Below are positions 1-21,306 of a stretch of DNA of 64,000 nt, in pieces (position 1 is the stretch's first letter; every line of letters starts with the position of its first letter). This DNA comes from Onchidella celtica. Lineage: Eukaryota > Mollusca > Gastropoda > Systellommatophora > Onchidiidae. The position numbers and the translations under genes are program-made. The notes under the pieces are model-generated. The model did not search any database. It had not been told where the DNA came from and worked only from the letters and a program-made list of their open reading frames with translations. The stretch covers positions 6,282,947-6,346,946 of the forward strand of contig OZ007580.1 in NCBI GenBank assembly GCA_963931925.1, given 5' to 3'.

Positions 1-240
1 AACAATTATGAGAAGACAATTGCAGTTCATGGAACACCTGAATCGACACAAAGGTCTTGAGCACCTTTGCTCTAACTGGAAAAATACAGGGCAAAAAAAG
101 GTAGACAAAGAATAACATATCTAGAGAGTTCGAACAGATGAGAGACAGGGAAAAATGGGCTTTTTGAGAGCATCCGAGCAGAGGAATGAGTGGCGAACCA
201 TGGTATTTGATATCTGTTCCAGATCCGGCACTTGAAGAAG
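1..240 (+). pseudogene. Degenerate non-LTR retrotransposon 3' end
   Basis: The + strand reads as a decayed LINE ORF2 C-terminus. The last stretch, ending in WRTMVFDICSRSGT and a stop near 233-235, resembles the Trp-Arg/Met-Val tail ending in Gly-Thr that closes many animal LINE polymerases. Upstream text with several stops and frame changes looks like the preceding basic linker. A GAAGAAGATAGAGAAG purine tract follows the stop. It lies upstream of the first visible NALCN exon, so is probably intronic. The family assignment rests on the tail motif only. Confidence 0.45.
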
Positions 241-577
241 ATAGAGAAGTCTAATTACACAGCTGAATAGAAAAAATACCAAGTTGTATTCACTGCTCAT
301 CTATGGCTTGCAATGTAAAATACTACTGTCCTCTAACAACAGCATAATACTAAAGCCACAAAACGTTTATTGTCGAATTTCTCAGTTCTGCAAAAAGTGG
401 AGTCGGAACAAACAAGAACTAAGGCTACGATTTACCAACAACAGTTTCTTGCAGTTAATGACCCCCCGCACTACTCAGAGTTTAAGATCTAGTTTGGAGT
501 TACTCTGTGTCAGCTGAGGAGAGAGGAGACGGTAACACATTTTATTGATATGATGTTTATTCCATATTTTTCAACAG

Positions 578-10389
<9,812 letters not shown>

Positions 10390-10488
10390 GATACAGAGAA
10401 GATAGAATGTTAGTGGTCCATTTTGAGTGGACTCGACTCATTACAGATATTGAAAGCATGGCATAATTGTTGGATGCGTAATGGGTAA

Positions 10489-10494
10489 AATAAA
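10489..10494 (+). promoter_or_regulatory. Candidate poly(A) signal, NALCN
   Basis: AATAAA about 100 bp after the NALCN stop. A second, also canonical, copy lies at 10677-10682. Either could end the transcript. Confidence 0.45.
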
Positions 10495-10676
10495 ATCGCA
10501 CCCCAGGACATGTATGACATAAGCAAAAAGCGAGTTATTGTTCACTTTATGATTATAGAGTTCTGTGAGAGTAAAATTAATGGTCAGCAGGCTGATATTC
10601 TTCATCTTTTCTGCACAGTTTGAGCTGTAACATTTTACTTTTTGTAAAGCTAAATTTTGAATTTTGTTGGGGATAA

Positions 10677-10682
10677 AATAAA
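10677..10682 (+). promoter_or_regulatory. Candidate distal poly(A) signal, NALCN
   Basis: AATAAA about 290 bp after the stop, followed by GT-rich sequence (TTTGTATGCGGCTGTG) as expected of a cleavage region. Confidence 0.45.
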
Positions 10683-11488
10683 ATTTGTATGCGGCTGTGA
10701 CATGGATTGTTTATTTATTATTAACTTGTTTATTTTTCTTTAACAATGTGAACTGTAAATCATGAAAGGAAATGTCATCATATTCTATCAGGGAAATGAA
10801 ATACTCTAGAAAAGGCTGTGGAGCTACAAAATTGTGCTATTCCAGTATGAAGTGGAATAAAACTGCAGTGGAACCTGCTTAAACCAGAGCTGATCCTTTT
10901 ATAGATATATTTTGTAAGCTTATACATCTTTACACGTGAAGAAAAATTATGTAAATTGCTTTTAACTGAAAGATTCTCGTTCGTGTGCTCAGTCTTGAAA
11001 GGGTGCTGTCTCGAAAATACAGTGCCTCTGATGCGAAATAAAACAATCCCTCCTTGTTAATTTCATGCCATCTATTTATGATTTTGCAGGAAGGAGGGGT
11101 GGTGATAAAGTGTCATTAAACTGGCCCTTGAGGATGCCACTGCCACCAGCAGCATTTATTTTTTTGTACCAGTGACCCTCTTGTCTTCTTACCTTTCCAA
11201 TGGCCATTAAGAATGGTTCATGGGTGGCACGCTGACTACAATTTCACTAATGGTACTTCTTGAACAGATGGAATACTTTGTACTCATTACAACTGGTTGA
11301 TAACCACCCAATGTTTTGGCAGTTCTTTAAGGCTACTGTCCATAAGTGCGAAATTTCATTCGCATTACTTTCGTGCGCACGCAAATACAAAATGGAGATC
11401 AGTTGTTAGATACAGTACATCAAGGGCGGTAATACAGCAAAATTACCAAGGTGTCATATATTACTTCCCTTTGAGAGACTGAAATTGA

Positions 11489-12974
11489 CAATTGTGAGCG
11501 AGCCCCACTAACCTCAGCGGAAGTCGCACTGGATCAAACAGAGAAAATCGTGATGAAACACAAATATGCAATTTTTGGACGATTTTTATATTTTGGTCGG
11601 TACTTGAAGTTCAACTATTTTTCTGCATTCTGTGAAAATACAGTCGAGCACGCGAAACTCTAACACACCTAGGTCGAAATCACGGATCCCACGAACAGAG
11701 ATCTAGGTCCCGAATTTATTTCTTAATATTCTTAGTAATTATTTCACGCGAACCTCGAACTGTGACACGCATTCGTCGAACCAGTTTTCCTGCTGCGAGT
11801 GAGATCCAAGCATCCCAGTAGCCTAGTAGTATAAAAGAAAAAAAAAACGAATGCCAGAAACTTCATTCGGTTAGCCGTAGCATAACCTAGTGGTGGCAGG
11901 ATAGTGGTATAGTCGCCCCCTCCCCCTTCCCCCGATAAAAACGGGGACTAAAATACCTGAGACAGCCGATTCAGGCAGGAAATAACCTTTTTTTTTTTTT
12001 TTTGGTTTGTCCTGCGCATAGATGTACACTGTACTAGGCCTACAATACATGGTCATGGTCATGTAGTACATCTATGGTCCCGCGCTCATGGTCATACCGC
12101 AATAGAAAAAAAAAAAAGAAAGGAAGCGTTGCCGTACGAACTGAAGTACGGCCGAACAGAGAAAAAAGGTGAGTTGTGTTCACCTTTTAGTTTATTTTAT
12201 CGCTGTTGGGCTTGCTTTGCCTAACCGAAGCACTTCCAGAAGAGAATAAAAAAAGCAAACGTTCGAGCACAAGGTCGCGTGCCGCTGTCACCACAAGCGC
12301 CAGTTTAATACTTGCTTCTCTTTCAACTGGCTACGGGAAGGGGGGAGGGGGGAATTAGGGAAAGTACAAGTAATTCGCGGTACACGTTGTCAGTTGTATT
12401 ATTTTCCTTGAATATACAGCAACAATGCCTCATGATTAATGCTTCACGTATTCCTCGAAATTCGGCAAACTCGAACTAAATGAAGCGACCCCAAAGAATT
12501 CGAGTTTTCCGTGCTCGACTGTATTGCCTTTAATGCCTTTTATTTTGCCTTTGACATCGAATATCATTTCAGTAATGGAGTTCACTGAACTCCTGATAAC
12601 TTCAAAATTAATTAACCTATTGTCACAAACTTTTCACAAGGCATGTATCATTTATAGTGGCATAGACAAGCAAAATTTCAAAGCCGTAGGTTAATTACAA
12701 GTACCCGATGCTAGGGAGGGAGATATTAAGGCCACCCGTCTTGCCGAGTGCGATAATCGCTCCTCCATCTTTAATGGCGATTTTCTCGGAAGTTTGCTGC
12801 CATTTTTTACCAGGGGTTAGGTGTCTTTAAAAAGCCATAACTTTGTGATGAAAAGAAGCATTGCAATAATTTTTACACCAAATTAAAGATGAGATTTCAT
12901 ACTTATGGTGATATTCATAACTCAAAACTGAAAAAATGCGGCTTCGTTGAGGTTAGTGAGGCTCGTTTGCAATT
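11489..12974. mobile_element. Candidate DNA element with about 38-bp inverted ends
   Basis: The left end CAATTGTGAGCGAGCC...CACTAACCTCAGCG matches the inverted right end CAATTGCAAACGAGCC...CACTAACCTCAACG with a few mismatches. The interior arms do not match. The element 11641-12521 is nested within it. Confidence 0.35.
11641..12521. mobile_element. pogo/Tigger-like MITE (881 bp)
   Basis: Starts CAGTCGAGCACG and ends CGTGCTCGACTG, a perfect 12-bp inverted repeat with further similarity inward (AAACTC/GAGTTTTCC). Both ends are flanked by TA (11639-11640, 12522-12523), the target duplication of the pogo/Tc1 superfamily. No transposase is present, so it is non-autonomous. Confidence 0.65.
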
Positions 12975-13287
12975 ATGATTTTAACTCACACTCTGCCGGC
13001 TGTTCGGACAGTAACTTTACTCACGAGGAATCTTATCTGGGTCGCACTGACCTTGCCAATGTGCGATGACCACACTCCCGCCATCCATGTGGTTTGGTTT
13101 GTATTTGATTGGTATGAAAACATTCGCTGCTATGCTTTATCATGCTTGATAATATGAATTAACCAGCAAAACCTTTGCCTGTAAATCTCTAACCAATGAC
13201 CTGACTTATGATACCAAACTGACAACTGTAATTTTCGTGAGAAAGAAACATGGTAACTAGCCACGCCCCCCAAGCCCTAAATAAATG

Positions 13288-13714
13288 GTTTCATCCAGAT
13301 TACTATTACTATTACTATTTTCTGCTGCACCCTCTGGGTGTAACAAAAGATCTCCAGCCCTGTCTGTCCTGGGCCATCTTTGCGAGAGTATGAGTCGCAA
13401 GGTACTCAGAAGGTCCATCATATCCAGAACATTGGTTTTTTCCATGTTGCTGTTTCCATAACGATTTTTGGTTCTCCAAGTAAGGTCACCCCAACAAGGA
13501 TTCCAGGGTAGGGTTGTTAGCCCTACGCCCAACCCCCGAACCTAGGGGGCCGGTCTGTTCAGTTTTGTCTGGTCCTTCCCCCATGACCTGTCCAGCTTGC
13601 TTAAAGCTATCAGGGGCACGAGGCCTCCGCTGGCATAGCTCCTGGGATCATTGGGATATGCAAACCACTCGTCCACGCCAAGGCATGAACAATTGGAGCA
13701 GTTTCATCCAGATT
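13288..13714 (-). mobile_element. Internally deleted LINE derivative with 14-bp target duplication
   Basis: A 399-bp insert (13302-13700) flanked by identical GTTTCATCCAGATT copies at 13288-13301 and 13701-13714. Read on the - strand it starts with a LINE-like leader (including GGTTCGGGGGTTGGGCGTAG), then jumps to the end of a LINE ORF2 (MAQDRQGWRSFVTPRGCSRK plus stop), then a TAG/AGT trinucleotide tail. Head and tail with no body make it a SINE-like, non-autonomous LINE product. Confidence 0.65.
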
Positions 13715-14241
13715 GACACATACTAATGAACCAATATGGGCATTTGGGGTAAAGGTCATTTCAGAGCTTGTTTCTGATTGGTTTTTAGATACAGACAACT
13801 CTAGAAGATGGTCAGCTTGTGAGAAAATGAAATGATATTGCAAATTTGTCGAGCAACAATTCGCATGTCAATGTTCCTTTTGATAGTGTGGGGGAGAGCC
13901 TTTGAAAGCTTAGTCTCGTGAGTCTGACCAGTGGTTCACTGGCTAACATGTCCTTGTGACAACGCCTTTGATTTAGAAGAGATACAGTGAGCAATAACAC
14001 TGTAGTTACGTCTGAAAGAGGACGATGACCTGACAAGTGAAAATACGGCTTGCACACGGCGCGGTCAGCTTGACCTTGCTGTATTGATACGCCCGTGCAG
14101 GGTGAATGCCTGGAATGTCGATGCCGTATTTCAACGCCTCTGGCTGCGTGAGGGTTAAACCAACTACTCTTTATCCAAGATACTGTTACGATGAAATAAA
14201 ATTGTTGGTCTATCAAATTTCGGCTGAAGCAGGTTCCACTG

Positions 14242-17200
14242 TATTGGAACATATTATTAGTTCAGCACCAATTAAGTTGATGGAAGTTTATTTCATTCGT
14301 AATATTCACATGGTTCCTTTCAGAGATGATTAAAGAGGAACAGGCTATGAATTTCACTTTTTTAAGATCTTTGAATAGCATTATGACACCCTCAGCGAAG
14401 AGCTTGAATATTGCAAGGGAAAAATTACTATTCAGTAAATAGCCACCAGTTTTTGCAAGATAGAGGACATTTCATAGAGTGGGTGTGTGAAAACAAAGTA
14501 TATGGGATAAGAAATGAAATCGGAGAAAGAGAAAACTAAATCATATTACCAGTACATATTTTGTGTTCTGATCCTGTGTAATTCTAACATTATCATCACT
14601 CATTACCGCTCACATTATCACATCACATTACCACTCATTCATTGTTGTGCTATAAACTGCATTATTCATGTTGTTCCATTGCGCCCTTGATTGTACATAA
14701 TTTTTATATAATAGTATTTATCTCTGATCATAAATGATAATTATTGTTGCAATCACAATATCCCAACATCAGCTCTCAACAGTCATGCCATTTTGGCAGA
14801 TGCGAAGGGAAGCTTTGATGAAAGTGGCCACTTTCATGGATTAAAAAATATACAACCCATAAACTATGGGACACACAGAGAAAATTAGGTACTTTCCAGA
14901 TTTACGGCATGCTGTCATTGAAGGGCTTACAATTTTTTTTCCAGTGGGTTAATGACTGGAATATATTGCACTGTAAATATTTGGCTTGTTTCAATGGTAT
15001 GTCTATGACTGCACCAACATTGATGGATTCTCAGGTGGAACACTGTCCTTAGCGTTCCTGTAAGTGGACAGTGTAACCCTTTGACCCCACATCTTAAAGA
15101 TTTTTTAAAAATTATGAGACATAAGGACCATGATAGTATTTGTGAAAGAAAACAATATTTTTTTCATTGTTTTTAGTCGGGTACCAATATTCATTTATGT
15201 GCTTGTATAATACCTTACAGTATGGTTTATTTATTAACAGTCTCATTTTTAGAATGTTGCTGGTCGTTTTTGGCATTTTTGTATCATGTCTTCAGGTCTT
15301 TTTCTAAGACATGGATTAGTATAAATGGTCATGGTAAATGGCTTATTTGATAAGGATCTTTAATGTATTCAAGACAGGTCCTGGAAGACTCCTGAATATA
15401 TTTACAAAATTTGTTGCTGTTTTACACACGTGATTTAAATGTTCAACATGCTGTTTCTGTTTATCATGTTTTGACCTATTAAAGGATGTGTAATAGAATG
15501 TGGTGAAATCAGGTGCTGCTCAGGTGCAAAGAGATGGTGAAGTTACCACCTGGAATGTGTTCAGTACTTGAAACTTAAATGAAGTAATTTTGCAGGAGTC
15601 TATTTAAATTATCCTGAATCATTCATGATTACTTTCACATCTTTAATCTACCAAACAGCAGCTATGAAAAACAAATGTCAGTGTTCACATGCACTAAAAC
15701 TGATGAACTGTGTTAATGAAAATTGTGGAAATATTTACTTTTCTAGAACTTATGTTTTTGTTTTGCTGCTGCTCTGGAGATCATGTAAAAAGCTGTTTTT
15801 AAGGCAGTAATGAACATATAATCTGTTCACTGTGCTTTAAACCCTTTAGAATTCCTCTTTGTGGTGATGAAATGTTTTATTTGCTAAGGTGTTACTGTTG
15901 GTGTTGAAGACTGTTTCAAAACAGATTACACGGAACTGTAATGTGATGCTTTGAGAAATGAAAAATTGTGATATTTTACAACAGCAACCTTGTGAATATA
16001 ATTTGCAATGGTAAGATGCTACTTTTTCTCAAACAGGTATTTAAAAGTGTGCTTGTTGTTGTTTATGACACAGTATATCCGTTGTGGAGATTTATATTGA
16101 GAGAAATTTTCAGTGTAGGTGAATCAGAGTGTAAGAAGTAATCAGTGTATGCATTCTCATTGTTAGTGATCAGGGCCAGCAGCCGTATGCATCAACTGTA
16201 CGTAACTGGTTACATGGTGGTGTAGGCCATGCTTGTGTGTCAGTGCAAAACACTATGCGGTATGCATGAACTTTGCTTAGGCCTACACCCACGTGTAAAA
16301 GGGTTTGTAACCTAACACTTTCTCCGAGGACAACTAAATCAGCTACGCAGTGCATAACTAGCATGGGAAAGTAGTGTCAGCTAAAAAGAAGGAAAGCAAC
16401 TAATATTTTATTCCAACCCGCGACTCAGTTCACATTCTCATCTACCGTAGTCCTTATTCGGTCCTGTATAGGGATATTCCAAGACCCCCACATTGCTAAT
16501 TAGGTCCGCAGAATTAAAAGACCATTTTTCAGTGATATCTGAGATGTTGTCAATTTCAGCCAGAAGTCAGTCATGGCACAAATTAATAATTATCTTTTTT
16601 GTAGAAGTAATTGTCAGTCATGTGGACTGTATTTAAAATATTATTATTGCCAATGAATACAAAAGCCAGGAAAGTATAAAGAGAAATATGCGTAATATCT
16701 CTCTTAGTATTTATGGAGATGGACTGTTAATGTTAGCTAGGAGGATTGCATATTGGTTATCGTTTAGATTTAATGTATCATTATAGAGGCTGTGTATCCC
16801 AACTACTGCTGTGTTTTACTTGAGGTTTAATAGATGGGAGTGGAGGTTGGCCCTGTATGTGAAATAGTGATACTCGACAATCTTACTGATGGCATTCTCC
16901 ATTAAATTAATTGCTGTGTTTTTGTGAATTTATGATGTCTTTGTATGGTTTACATCATGTATCATTCTTTAATTTATTGTAAACTTATTGAGGCAATGTC
17001 TTTACAGGAACTGTGCCAAATGAAGTCAATAGATATGACTGATAAAAACATATTTTTATTTATGTTGACTTCTTTATTATGTATTCTGTTGCAAATATCT
17101 GTGGTCTTCAATGAGTCAAATGTGTTAAGAGCAGATATCTGTGTGTTGTGCACAGCTGGATCTGGAACAAGAAAAAGGGAAGAAAGTATCTCTACAATCA

Positions 17201-17479
17201 AGCCCTGTGTACAATGTTTCCAGTAAATCATTTCTCTTGGATGGTGGCTCCTTTGAATATGACAGAACTTTACTCCAAATTTCAAATATTACACAAGCAT
17301 GATTGCCCCCCAAAGACAGGCCCTGATATAATGTCTGCTGCTTTGAATGATGCGGTAACGTGTGGCACAGACTCTCATGTGTGTTACTGATAGGGAAAAC
17401 TGCACAGACTGGAGGACTGCTGAAAGTCCGTCAAATTTTAATGGCTATTATTAAAAGCTGAAATATCTACTATGCGGTA
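14242..17479. other. Intergenic spacer without recognisable gene
   Basis: AT-rich single-copy-looking sequence between the NALCN 3' end and a MITE. The only structure I noticed is an imperfect hairpin at about 16208-16312, where GGTTACAT...GGTGTAGGCC faces GGCCTACACC...TGTAACC. No credible reading frame. Confidence 0.6.
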
Positions 17480-18289
17480 CAGTAGTCTCCGTCTAAGAAC
17501 CCGGTCAACGGGAGACAGAAAAAGCGGGTTCTTAGGCGAACTGGGCACTTGGGCGGATACCAAAGGATACCACCCATATTTGACTTCCCGTGTCCATGGC
17601 TTATCCCCCTTGATTGCTCGGACCTGGGTCATGACCTCGTAATGAAAATAAAGCGTTGAACATTTTTTTTTTTGCGAATGGTCAAAGTTACGACTTATGG
17701 CTAGCAGAATGCTCTTTTCTTACAGTTATGATTGTGTAACGAATAGAACGATTCAGGCTGAACAATCAAGTTGTGAATCACAGGTGCCGATTTTAGACAA
17801 CACGAGGCCCAGTGATACCCTGTGTAATAACCGGAATCAGCCACAAGTACATGCCGTGCAAACCAAGCACGTGGTCAATTACGTATAAAATTCTGCTCCT
17901 CGAGTTAGACAACAATAGATGTTAGGTGATGACTATACTAATTTAGTCTAGGAGTGGCCTGCTTGAACACGAAAGACGTAACTGGGCTCCATCCTTTGTA
18001 CGATTCGCCTCCCCCTACCTTCCCTCCACCCGCTCTTTTTCACTGTACTGTGTGCATTTCTTTGTTCCATCCCGTCTATTTGAAAGAGAATTTTGTGTAA
18101 TAATATGGACATTTTACGTAAAAGTGTGCTCGTCTCTCGGTCAAATGCCGGGTTCTTAGGCGGATTTTTCGTTTCAGAGCGAGTGCTTACGCATGTAAAT
18201 TACAGTGAAAAAATTCGGTTTCGCGGCAACAGCGGGTTCTTAAGGCAGATCGGGTTCTAAGGCAGCGAGTTCTTAGACGGAGACTACTG
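17480..18289. mobile_element. pogo/Tigger-like MITE (810 bp)
   Basis: Ends are a perfect 21-bp inverted repeat (CAGTAGTCTCCGTCTAAGAA plus C) flanked by TA at 17478-17479 and 18290-18291. The motif TTCTTAGGC/AAGAACCCG recurs several times inside both ends, so the arms are built from short repeats. No transposase frame. Confidence 0.75.
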
Positions 18290-18718
18290 TATTATGAAAA
18301 AAAAAGAGACTATACTTGGCACATAAAATGATATAAAAATGAACTGTTTGATCTTTTAATTTACGTAAATATAATGCCAGAAAAACAAGTAAATAATTTG
18401 CTTATATTTCTCAGTTCTATTTTGTATCAAAAAATACAAAAGAAATGTTTAGCAAATTAACATACATGTATTTTTATATTTAATATAATTGTGGAGTCTG
18501 GACTATTGAACGGTCTAGAAGAAAAGTGAAAAATGGTATTAAATTTCAAACTCTTTGTTACATCCATGGCATTGACTGGGAATCACTGTTTTATCAGTTT
18601 TAAAGCAAGGGGGCGAGGGGAGGCCACTGTCAGACGTGCTTGGGGCTGGATTAAGGCCACATGACGCTAAATTATTTCCTGGGAGGAAAGAGTTTTTAAC
18701 AAACAAATCTGTTCTTAC

Positions 18719-18891
18719 ATGTTCGATCCAACTTGGTCACTTTCATACAAGAACTGGATCATCTCGGTAAGTCCAAAATGATCAGCCTAACTCCTGATGT
18801 ATCACGACATATCGGAATGATGCGGGAACTTGGTCACGGATTCCGGGGAATGGATGGTCTGAGAAGGGCATAATTGTATTTACTCACATTG
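18719..18891 (-). pseudogene. FMO pseudogene exon 2
   Basis: Acceptor TTTGCAG, then NVSKYNYA as in the intact exon 2. One inserted base shifts the frame; FSDHPFP continues in the next frame, and a TGA occurs further on. Length 173 versus 170 bp in the intact copy. Donor-like GTAAGA follows. Confidence 0.75.
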
Positions 18892-19084
18892 CTGCAAACC
18901 AAAGAAATACATTTCAACTGTTACCGTTGTTACTAATATACTAACCAACACAAATCATGCAAGAGTCTCGTATGCAGGCCTTGAACCAATCAATTGGTCA
19001 GCCATTCATAAAACTGCATGCGCGAGTATGGCAGTTTTGGACCATTTCCCTCATGTACACTTTCATGTGCTTCAACTCCTCCCC

Positions 19085-20460
19085 CCCCCCCTCATACATA
19101 AAACCTACGGCCATTAGTTATGGTTCTTCTCACCCGCGTTCTTGCAAGGATGCCATTCCCTTTTCGCAATTGCTCCGTTTGCGTCGTCTTTGCCAATCGG
19201 ATGCAGACTTTGCCACTGAAGGCAAGAGGATGTTAGACTTTTTTCGTCTTGGAGGTTATCCAAAACATGTTCTGGATAAAGCCTGGTCGAGGGCCCGTGA
19301 TATCAGTAGGCTGGAGGCCCTCACTCCCAGGCAAAGGAGGGAAGATAATCGTATCAAACTAGTTTTCACTTATCATCCCCAGTCTTTTCCTATTAAGCAA
19401 GTCCTCCTTAGAAATCTCTCTATCTTGAGGGCTGACCAGAGCCTCAATGACATGCTTGATGTAACACCTCCTCTGCTGGTATATAGACGATCCAAAAACT
19501 TAAAAGACATTTTGGTCCGGAGCAGGCTCATTCACACTGATCGTTGCGGTACTACACCGTGTGGTAATTCTCGTTGCAAGACGTGCACACGTCCTTCAAT
19601 CGTCTTCCATCAAGTGCCCTTTGTCGACGTTCAGTATCAATGAAGGCTTCACTTGCCATAGTCGCAATCTGGTGTATGCTATCCGCTGTGCCAGATGTCA
19701 TATGTTGTACATTGGTGAAACGGGACGTCAGCTTCACACTCGGTTTCGGGAGCACCTCCGTGACATTGAAAATCGAAATGGAAAGCCTGTTTCTGTCCAT
19801 TTTAATTGACCAGACCATGAGCCATCCAACGACATTCAAATTCTGGGGCTCAAGTCTTGTCACGCAGGCGCTGATGTACGCTTTGAGACCGAACAACGAT
19901 TAATTTTCCAGCTCGGCACTATCACTCCCCATGGCATCAATGTCCAACATTGCCTTCGATAATTCCACTGTTGCTAATATCAATATATATATCTATAAAA
20001 ATTTCTTTATTATTATTATTATTTTTTTTTTAATCTCTTTTTCTTTTTCTTTTCATTTACTGCAACTCCTGACATTGCACACCATCCCTGTCTTGTGCTC
20101 TGAGGCACTATATGGCGCCTTCATCTTGGTTACTAACCAATTGCGTCACTTCGTGCTTCCATGCTTTTGGCGGACGGACGTGCTTTGGTGCTGCTAACGA
20201 AGCAAGAACTCGCAGCTGAGTAAACTGTTTCACTTCATTCCTGTTCAAGTCTTTTATTGTTCGTCTTTTTCACTTGACAAAGGCGAAAGCCGAAAATTTG
20301 TGTATTTTCTGTCTTCTCTTTAGTTTGCTTTGTATTGTTTGGGTTTTATTTCTCACGCGAGGCTTTGCAACATACAACCTTTTCTTTTTGCCCAATTTTG
20401 ACTTTGCTTATAGCCCTGCTGCGACCCCACAGTTTTTCTGTGGTTTTTATGATATCCTGT
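19085..20460 (+). pseudogene. 5'-truncated Penelope-like element with GIY-YIG endonuclease
   Basis: The C-terminal part of a Penelope-like retroelement polyprotein. Residues such as SYGSSHPRSCKDAIPFSQLL and LRRLCQSDADF are the thumb/linker type of these elements. A Cys-rich knuckle (CGTTPCGNSRCKTC) precedes a GIY-YIG endonuclease (LVYAIRC, MLYIGETGRQLHTRFREHL). A frameshift lies at about 19600, and one stop at 19807-19809 before the closing LGTITPHGINV. The RT palm is absent. The 3' tail contains a GGCGAAAGCCGAAA hairpin at about 20281 and a pyrimidine-rich trailer. It lies in intron 1 of the FMO pseudogene. Confidence 0.8.
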
Positions 20461-20795
20461 CCCATCTAGCTCACCCCATCTAGCCCTCTCAAGACTCATC
20501 TAGCCCACCCCATCTAGCTTATCTCATCTAGCCCACCCCCATCTAGCTCAGCCCATCCTATCTAACATTCCCATCTAGCCCTCCCATCTAGCTCACCCCA
20601 TCTGGCTCACCCATTTAGCCCACCCATCTAGACCACTCCACCTAGCCCACCCATCTAGTCTACCCCATCTAAGATCTAGCCCTTCCATCTAGTTCACCTC
20701 ATCTAGCTCACCCATCTAGCCCTCCTATCCAGTTCACCCCATCTAGCCCACCCCATCTAGCCACCCCATATACCTCACCCCATCTCACTCACCTA
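20457..20795 (+). repeat. Minisatellite, CCCATCTAGC units
   Basis: About 24 degenerate repeats of a 13-15 bp unit (CCCATCTAGCTCAC with variants) directly after the Penelope-like tail. Unit length varies because of ACCC/ACC slippage. Confidence 0.85.
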
Positions 20796-21206
20796 TTATT
20801 ACTACAGCGGTATGTAATAAAAGGAAACTGAAACAAAACAGGCATTTGCATCATAACTTTATTATAATTATAGGTATAATTCTAAAATGATTAAACCTAA
20901 CACCACACACAGCATTTATTCGTGTATTCTTTTGTGCGTTTATCATAACAGACAGAGCACTTTTTATCACAATTTGGTCGTGGCTCCAGCTAAAGATAGT
21001 TAACAGGATAGTAGTACGGAAATGCCATGAAGCAGTCTTATATTTTTCCACATCCTTCTTTACTCTTAATTAATTATTCTCCTTGACAGCTTAATACATG
21101 TAACACCTTACCGGTCAGCATGGTCTCATTATAAGCATAAAAATTTGACAATTCTATTACAATGCTATAAATAAACAGCATTGCAGCAAAGACAGAGGTT
21201 ACATAC

Positions 21207-21253
21207 ATGTATGTAATGCGCATCACTCCGTCGCCATTCTCCCTGAATGCCCA
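21207..21253 (-). pseudogene. FMO pseudogene exon 1, 3' part
   Basis: Continues exon 1 beyond the retrotransposon: WAFRENGDGVMRITY, then donor GTATGT at 21206. The intact gene has WTFRENDYGVMRFTH at the same place and splits the codon in the same phase. 21249-21253 is the second GCCCA copy. Confidence 0.85.
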
Positions 21254-21306
21254 TGTCACGAGTGGAGTGAGCGATAGTTAATAATTACGGGGGGAAAGGA
21301 GGAGAG
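21254..21306 (+). repeat. 53-bp inverted copy of the LTR 5' end
   Basis: Identical over 53 bp to the first 53 bp of the element's LTR, in opposite orientation to the adjoining 3' LTR. It lies inside the target duplication, so both ends of the inserted DNA are LTR 5' (U3) ends. Confidence 0.9.

Larger units (their letters stand above)
10866..14241. mobile_element. Candidate degenerate composite with pogo-like ends
   Basis: CAGTGGAACCTGCTT at 10866 is repeated inverted at 14227-14241 (AAGCAGGTTCCACTG), followed by TA on the right; the left flank is TG, perhaps a mutated TA. The 3.4-kb interval contains two nested TIR structures and a LINE derivative, so it may be an old element that collected others. 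No transposase reading frame is recognisable. Confidence 0.3.

Noticed and set aside
13812-14252. 146-residue open frame on the - strand
   Set aside because: No recognisable motif and no compatible splice neighbours; it spans the end of a candidate transposon.
20271-20300. Hammerhead ribozyme in the Penelope-like tail
   Set aside because: The GGCGAAAGCCGAAA hairpin is present but I found no CTGATGA core nearby.
20457-20795. Short regular repeats resembling a CRISPR array
   Set aside because: Units are 13-15 bp, head-to-tail with no spacers, in a eukaryotic context next to a retroelement: a minisatellite.
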